Source of the DNA: Halobacteriales archaeon SW_9_67_25 | Lineage (GTDB): Archaea; Halobacteriota; Halobacteria; Halobacteriales; Haloarculaceae | Length of the DNA: 9,006 nt | Direction of reading: 5' to 3' | NCBI GenBank assembly: GCA_003022745.1 | Contig: PXSU01000019.1 | Location: 1 to 9,006 of the forward strand | Shown: positions 6,064-9,006 of the stretch, piece after piece | Layout: the number at the start of each line of letters is the position of its first letter | Position numbering within the stretch: position 1 is the first letter of the stretch | Translations under genes and position numbers: made by a program | Notes under the pieces: generated by a model | Database searches by the model: none | Told to the model about the DNA's origin: nothing | What the model saw: the letters and a program-made list of their open reading frames with translations, nothing else

Positions 6064-6471
6064 CTACAGCGTCGCGTCGTCGTCGCCGAACTCGTCGATG
6101 CGCTCGTGGACGTACTCCGCCCACGCCTCCAGCGTCTCGTGCATCAGTTCGCGGGCCTCGCCGAGCGGCGTCCCGGCATACTGGTAGACGTGGCCACCAC
6201 CGTCGAGCAGGCGGCGCTGGCGCTCGGCCAGCCCCTTCTCGCGCAGCGTCGACAGCGACCGGTTGACGTTGCTCCGGTCCCGGTCCAGTTCGTCGGCCAG
6301 TTCCTCGACGGTGCTTCCCGGGTTCCCCAGCAGTACCTGGTAGGTCCGGGCCTCGTGGCGCTGGATGCCGAACACGCATGTCAGGACGTCTGCGAACTCC
6401 GGTTCCTCGTTGAGCATGAGTTCTCGAAACCGGTCCGGGGACGGCTCGGGGGACGGCTCTGTCGGTGTCAT
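6064..6471 (-). CDS. Winged-helix transcriptional regulator (TrmB/MarR-like haloarchaeal family)
   Basis: A 135-residue cytoplasmic DNA-binding protein. After an acidic Pro/Glu-rich N-terminus (residues 1-14), the segment 'FADVLTCVFGIQRHEARTYQ' leads into a winged helix. Helices 2-3 read 'STVEELADELDRDRSNVNRS' (about 53-72) and the wing 'RQRRLLDGGGHVYQYAGTPL'. A C-terminal amphipathic helix ('ARELMHETLEAWAEYVHERI') probably mediates dimerisation. There is no obvious ligand domain, and the length is normal for small regulators of this type. The ATG at 6471 has a TATA-like box 27 nt upstream, and a perfect inverted repeat at 6503-6521 lies directly upstream of that box, a plausible site for autoregulation. 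It is in the same orientation as thrC, 75 nt downstream, but a regulatory link is only a guess from adjacency. Confidence 0.83.
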   Translation of the reverse strand: MTPTEPSPEPSPDRFRELMLNEEPEFADVLTCVFGIQRHEARTYQVLLGNPGSTVEELADELDRDRSNVNRSLSTLREKGLAERQRRLLDGGGHVYQYAGTPLGEARELMHETLEAWAEYVHERIDEFGDDDATL

Positions 6472-6494
6472 GTCAGTCCGTTGTGGCGCCGGTA

Positions 6495-6502
6495 GAATAA
6501 AG
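6495..6502 (-). promoter_or_regulatory. TATA-like box for the HTH gene
   Basis: On the minus strand this reads CTTTATTC, centred 27 nt upstream of the ATG at 6471. It directly follows the hairpin at 6503-6521, so the same T-rich stretch could also help terminate the upstream transcript. Confidence 0.6.
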
Positions 6503-6521
6503 ACCCGCGTTACTCGCGGGT
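6503..6521. promoter_or_regulatory. Perfect inverted repeat: operator or terminator hairpin
   Basis: ACCCGCG and CGCGGGT form a perfect 7-bp stem with a 5-nt loop. It overlaps the first base of the stop codon of the 78-residue gene and ends next to the TATA-like box of the HTH gene. As RNA it would be a hairpin followed by CUUUAUU, resembling a terminator. As DNA it is a dyad at about -32 to -50 relative to the predicted start site of the regulator gene. Both roles are possible. Confidence 0.5.
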
Positions 6522-6757
6522 CACCGACCGCTGTATCCCTGGTTGACGAGACACTCCCGCATCTCCTCGGCCGAGTCGTGTTTGTGCAGGCGGGTCGGCG
6601 TGTCGCAGTAGTAGGTGTCGCCGTCGTGGCGCAGCGTCACCTCGTGTTCGGAACCCAGAAACTCCGTCTTCACCACCACGCGATGCCCGCTCTCGAGGGT
6701 CTCCAGCAACTCCTCGGCCCCCATCTCGCCGGCCTCGATGACGAGCGGTTCGGTCAT
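6521..6757 (-). CDS. Conserved haloarchaeal protein of unknown function (DUF8001-like), 78 aa
   Basis: A 78-residue acidic soluble protein with no signal or membrane segment. The N-terminal half ('IEAGEMGAEELLETLESGHR') is helical, followed by strands in 'VVVKTEFLGSEHEVTLRHDG'. The highly conserved-looking 'DTYYCDTPTRLHKHDSAEEM' contains one Cys and two His (C51, H58, H60) that could bind metal. The C-terminus is 'CLVNQGYSGR'. I recognise it as a widespread haloarchaeal family, which I believe is DUF8001 (number from memory). No function is established to my knowledge. The ATG at 6757 is 27 nt from a TATA-like box, with a palindrome between the two. The HTH gene follows 49 nt downstream on the same strand. 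Confidence 0.75.
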   Translation of the reverse strand: MTEPLVIEAGEMGAEELLETLESGHRVVVKTEFLGSEHEVTLRHDGDTYYCDTPTRLHKHDSAEEMRECLVNQGYSGR

Positions 6758-6764
6758 TCGTCTC

Positions 6765-6787
6765 GGGATACTATCCCCCCGATAATC
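6765..6787 (-). promoter_or_regulatory. TATA-like box and start-site palindrome of the 78-residue gene
   Basis: On the minus strand GATTATC (6787-6781) is centred 27 nt upstream of the ATG at 6757. Immediately downstream, 6765-6777 (GGGATACTATCCC) is a perfect 6-bp-arm palindrome between the TATA box and the start codon. A protein bound there would block initiation, so it is a candidate repressor site. Confidence 0.5.
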
Positions 6788-6850
6788 AGTGTTCGCCTCG
6801 CTGACGGATGCGTGCCGGCAGCCCTCCCGGGGCGGGAGTGACCTGGGGCT

Positions 6851-6898
6851 CTCCAGTCCCGTAGTAACGGATCACGAACCCCTGCGTTTCGACTGGAG
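6851..6898. repeat. 8-bp perfect inverted repeat in the argF 3' spacer
   Basis: CTCCAGTC (6851-6858) and GACTGGAG (6891-6898) are perfect inverted copies separated by 32 nt. They lie in the 157-bp stretch (6788-6944) between the argF stop and the promoter of the 78-residue gene. This stretch has no coding frame I would support and no tRNA fold. It may be a 3' UTR structure or part of an unannotated small RNA. Confidence 0.35.
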
Positions 6899-6914
6899 AT
6901 TTCACGTTCGGACG

Positions 6915-6930
6915 CGGCAAAACAAAGCCG
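6915..6930 (-). terminator. Likely transcription terminator of the lysK-argF unit
   Basis: About 15 nt after the argF stop the minus strand reads CGGC-TTTGTTTT-GCCG: a T-rich run inside a short 4-bp stem. Archaeal termination depends mainly on T-runs on the non-template strand, and this is the only such run downstream of argF. Confidence 0.5.
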
Positions 6931-6944
6931 CTCGCTCACCGCGT

Positions 6945-7697
6945 TCACTCGCGGTCGTTCTCGTCGAGCCAGGTGAGCAGGCCCTTCTGGGCGTGCATCC
7001 TGTTTTCCGCCTGGTTCCACACGATGGCGTTGTCGCTCTCCAGGACGTCGTCGGTGATCTCCTCGCCGCGGTGGGCGGGCAGGCAGTGCATCACCGTCCG
7101 GTCGCCGACGCGGTCGGTCGTGAGCTGGAACCCCTCGAACTCCCGGAGTTTCTGCTCGCGTTCGTCCTCCTGGCCCATGCTGACCCAGACGTCGGTGTAG
7201 ACGACGTCGGCGCCCGCGATGGCCTCGGCGGGGTCGGTCGTCGTCTCGGGGCCGCTGCCGAGCCCCTCGGCGCGTCTGAGTACTCCCTCGTCGACGCCGT
7301 AGCCTGCGGGCGTGGCGACGGTCAGGTCGAGTCCGACCATCGCGGCTCCGAGGACGAACGACTGGCAGACGTTGTTGCCGTCGCCGACCCAGGCGACGCT
7401 GGCGTCGAAGCCGAAGCGTTCCCGGATGGTCAGCAGGTCCGCGAGCGTCTGGTGGCCGAGGTGGATGTCGTCGGGGCCCAGGAAGATGGCATGGCCCCCG
7501 AGTTGGGTCATGCCGGTCTCGAAGGAGACACGCGTCCGCGTCGAGGGCTTCTCGAATATCATTCCCAGCGTCTGGTCGGTCAGTGGCGTGTCCGCCCGGC
7601 CGTCACCGTGGGCTGCCTTGATTGTGGCGGCCCGGTCGAGGACGGCGTGCAGTTCGTCAGTCGTGAGGTCGTCGATGTCGACGAAGTTCCGGGTCAT
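6945..7697 (-). CDS. argF: Ornithine carbamoyltransferase, missing a central active-site segment
   Basis: Makes citrulline from ornithine and carbamoyl phosphate in arginine synthesis. Motifs recognised are the carbamoyl-phosphate loop 'FEKPSTRTRVSFE' (S52-R56), 'VAWVGDGNNV', the ornithine-binding 'DVWVSMGQ' (D169, S173, M174) and the catalytic 'HCLPAHRGEE' (C205). The gene is 250 residues, against about 300 for the family. 'GPDDIHLGH' (ending at residue 82) is followed directly by 'QTLADLLTIRERF'. In all OTCases I know, about 50 residues intervene, carrying the D-T-A-R-V-x-x-R segment and the H-P of the H-P-x-Q motif, both of which contact carbamoyl phosphate. The reading frame is preserved. 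If the sequence is right, the enzyme should be inactive or severely impaired. The ATG at 7697 overlaps the lysK stop by 4 nt (ATGA), implying translational coupling. Confidence 0.93.
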   Translation of the reverse strand: MTRNFVDIDDLTTDELHAVLDRAATIKAAHGDGRADTPLTDQTLGMIFEKPSTRTRVSFETGMTQLGGHAIFLGPDDIHLGHQTLADLLTIRERFGFDASVAWVGDGNNVCQSFVLGAAMVGLDLTVATPAGYGVDEGVLRRAEGLGSGPETTTDPAEAIAGADVVYTDVWVSMGQEDEREQKLREFEGFQLTTDRVGDRTVMHCLPAHRGEEITDDVLESDNAIVWNQAENRMHAQKGLLTWLDENDRE

Positions 7698-8737
7698 AGC
7701 AGGCGTTCGGTGGCCGCTTCGAGAACCGCCACCGACCTATCGTATTCGGCGAGCGGCAGGTGCTCGTCCGGTGCGTGGTCCAGGTCCGAATCCCCGGGCC
7801 CGTAGGTGACCATCGGGCAGTCCCAGGCGTCCGCGAAGACGTTCATGTCGGCGGTGCCGGTCTTCCGGAGGAGACGCGGGTCCCCGCCCTCCTCGCGGAT
7901 GGCAGCCCGGAAGGCCCGCGCCACCGGCGTCCGGGGGCTCTGCATCACCGGTTCGACGCGGTCGTACCACGTCACTCTGTTCGCGACGTCGAGGTGGCCG
8001 TCGGCGATTTCGACGACTGCCTCTGTCGACATCGAGGGGGGGATGCGCAACTGGATGTCCATGGTCGACTCGACCGAGAGGCCGTCCTCGGTAAGCCCGC
8101 CCTCGATGTCGGTCGGTTTGGGCGTGACCCGCTCGAAGACGGGCTGCCACTCGTCGGTCGAAAACTCCGCCTCGATTGCCGACCACCACGCGATGGCGTC
8201 CTGGATGGCGTTGTTCTCCGGGCGCGAGGAGTGACCCGACTCGCTCGTGGCGACGTACCGGCCGGCCAGCAGACCCCGGTAGCCCAGCGTGATGCCGTCC
8301 CAGCCCGAGGGCTCGCCGTTGATGACCGCGTCGGGCTCGCTCTCGCGGGTCTCGATGGCGTGGCGGCTCCCCCGGGAGTCGACCTCCTCGCCGACGACGC
8401 CCAGGAAGGACGCGCCCGTCCGGACGGCGACGACGGCCATCGACGCCAGACAGCCCTTCGCGTCGACGCTCCCCCGACCCCACAGGACCTCCAGATCATC
8501 GGCGTCGGGCTCGTCGCTGCCGCCCCAGCCGACGTCCGCGGCGGGCCGGGATTCGACCTTGACGGGAATATCCCCCGGCACTGTGTCGATGTGCGAGGTC
8601 AGCAGGACGCCGTCGTCGGCCGGCACGCGGACGTTGCCCATCTCGTCGATCCAGGCCTCCCGGCCCCGCTCCTCGAAGAACGTGACCAGCTGTTCGGCAC
8701 ACGCCCGTTCCTCCCCCGTGACCGAGGGGATGCCCAC
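7694..8737 (-). CDS. lysK: LysW-amino acid hydrolase (LysK/ArgE type), N-terminus disrupted
   Basis: M20-family metallopeptidase that releases lysine or ornithine from the LysW carrier protein, feeding ArgF. At 347 residues it has the full binuclear zinc set: H49 and D51 ('TSHIDTVPG'), bridging D92 ('GRGSVDAKG'), E117/E118 ('GVVGEE'), E142 ('NGEPSG') and H321 ('DLDHAPDEH'). The dimerisation domain sits in the middle ('LGYRGLLAGRYVATSESGHS'). The start is problematic. The frame has no ATG at its 5' end; the GTG at 8737 lies inside the conserved 'ELVGIPSV' region, and relatives begin about 10-15 residues earlier. Upstream in the same frame reads 'LRSLTELV' and then a stop. In the neighbouring frame a GTG at 8777 gives 'MTPTDT', so one extra base near 8755-8765 probably splits the true N-terminus. 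No convincing TATA box is visible. argF overlaps the 3' end by 4 nt. Confidence 0.9.
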   Translation of the reverse strand: MGIPSVTGEERACAEQLVTFFEERGREAWIDEMGNVRVPADDGVLLTSHIDTVPGDIPVKVESRPAADVGWGGSDEPDADDLEVLWGRGSVDAKGCLASMAVVAVRTGASFLGVVGEEVDSRGSRHAIETRESEPDAVINGEPSGWDGITLGYRGLLAGRYVATSESGHSSRPENNAIQDAIAWWSAIEAEFSTDEWQPVFERVTPKPTDIEGGLTEDGLSVESTMDIQLRIPPSMSTEAVVEIADGHLDVANRVTWYDRVEPVMQSPRTPVARAFRAAIREEGGDPRLLRKTGTADMNVFADAWDCPMVTYGPGDSDLDHAPDEHLPLAEYDRSVAVLEAATERLL

Positions 8738-8824
8738 GAGCTCTGTCAGGCTCCGGAGTTGTGTCTGTTGGAGTCACGAATACCGCATCCGGCCAGAAAG
8801 CCCCCGGCCGCTCGACCCTCCGGG

Positions 8825-9006
8825 GCTTGCTGCGCGCGCTCCCTGCGGTCGCGTGCTTACTGCGCCCGGGAGGGATCGACCGGCCGGCCCCTTTCAATCC
8901 CACCCGTGTCGGCTGGCCGGTCAAGCTACGGGGGCGGGACTGAAGGGGGCCGCGCTCTCGGCGAACTCCGACGAAGTAAGCACTGAGCGAGCGATAGTGA
9001 GCGAGC
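8825..9006. repeat. Long imperfect palindromic intergenic element (runs off right edge)
   Basis: Two nested inverted repeats are visible. Inner arms: 8886-8907 (GGCCCCTTTCAATCCCACCC plus GT) and 8928-8951, nearly complementary, each containing a GGGAYTGAA-type core. Outer arms: 8825-8863 and 8974-9006, with an exact 9-bp match GTGCTTACT/AGTAAGCAC (8853-8861 and 8975-8983) followed by GC-rich GAGCGAGC-type sequence. GAGCGAGC itself recurs at 8985-8992 and 8999-9006. A third pair, GACCGGCC/GGCCGGTC (8878-8885 and 8915-8922), offers an alternative fold. I have the impression that similar GGGATTGAAAGGGG-containing stretches are dispersed in haloarchaeal genomes. No transposase is present, so a MITE-like or REP-like element is the best description. 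The 8738-9006 stretch holds no gene I would support. Confidence 0.65.

Noticed and set aside
4691..6379. Minus-strand open frame of about 562 codons overlapping thrC and the HTH gene
   Set aside because: It is an Arg/Gly/Pro-rich alternative frame of two better-supported genes, without domains.
6851..6898. Possible tRNA-like fold in the argF downstream spacer
   Set aside because: A GGGGTTCGTGATCC stretch resembles a T-arm loop, but no acceptor stem, D-arm or anticodon arm can be assembled around it.
8496..8924. Minus-strand open frame beginning in the palindromic element and running into lysK
   Set aside because: Its 5' half translates the repeat element and its 3' half is an out-of-frame reading of lysK. 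Only the short 'VTPTDT' part may belong to the true lysK start.
8886..8951. Resemblance to a haloarchaeal CRISPR repeat (GGGATTGAA core)
   Set aside because: The two related stretches are inverted rather than direct, there is only one of each, and there is no regular spacing or spacer. This is a palindromic element, not an array.
6789..8986. Plus-strand open frames opposite argF and lysK (6789-7805 and 7760-8986)
   Set aside because: They are antisense shadows of enzymes with complete recognisable motifs. No TATA spacing or known family supports them.

Overview
The window is chromosomal DNA from a haloarchaeon (class Halobacteria). The predicted proteins are acidic and rich in Asp/Glu, with GC-rich codons. 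Most transcription-unit starts have a TATA-like box about 27-28 nt upstream of the start codon, the spacing expected for leaderless haloarchaeal mRNAs. The proteins also read as haloarchaeal family members: SerA, ThrC, CheF, the LysW-pathway LysK and ArgF, and several small haloarchaeal families.

Layout, left to right. (1) 1-1029, minus strand: a four-CBS-domain protein gene, broken by a frameshift and internal loss, overlapping by 4 nt the start of glyS, which runs off the left edge. (2) About 1060-2158: a less GC-rich module with an HTH-nucleotidyltransferase (MNT antitoxin type) and a truncated HEPN toxin gene, bracketed by two copies of a 13-bp direct repeat. (3) 2309-4105, plus strand: a 55-residue protein gene and an intact serA (3-phosphoglycerate dehydrogenase). 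(4) 4144-6757, minus strand: a degraded cheF, thrC, a winged-helix regulator and a 78-residue conserved protein, each with its own TATA-like box. (5) 6945-8737, minus strand: lysK and argF, overlapping by 4 nt. (6) About 8825-9006: a long imperfect palindromic repeat upstream of lysK, cut by the right edge.

Functionally the window is mainly amino-acid biosynthesis: serine (serA), threonine (thrC), and arginine/lysine (lysK, argF). It also holds a translation gene (glyS), a taxis gene (cheF) and a defence or stress-type remnant (MNT/HEPN).

The most unusual property is a recurrent lesion. The CBS gene, cheF, thrC and argF each appear to lack internal blocks of roughly 25-50 residues, sometimes with a frame change, while their flanks are well conserved. 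lysK also looks frameshifted at its N-terminus. Either this stretch is decaying or, more likely in my view, the assembly has dropped internal segments. serA, glyS (as far as visible), the nucleotidyltransferase, the HTH gene and the small genes look intact. I see no tRNA, rRNA, CRISPR array or complete insertion sequence.
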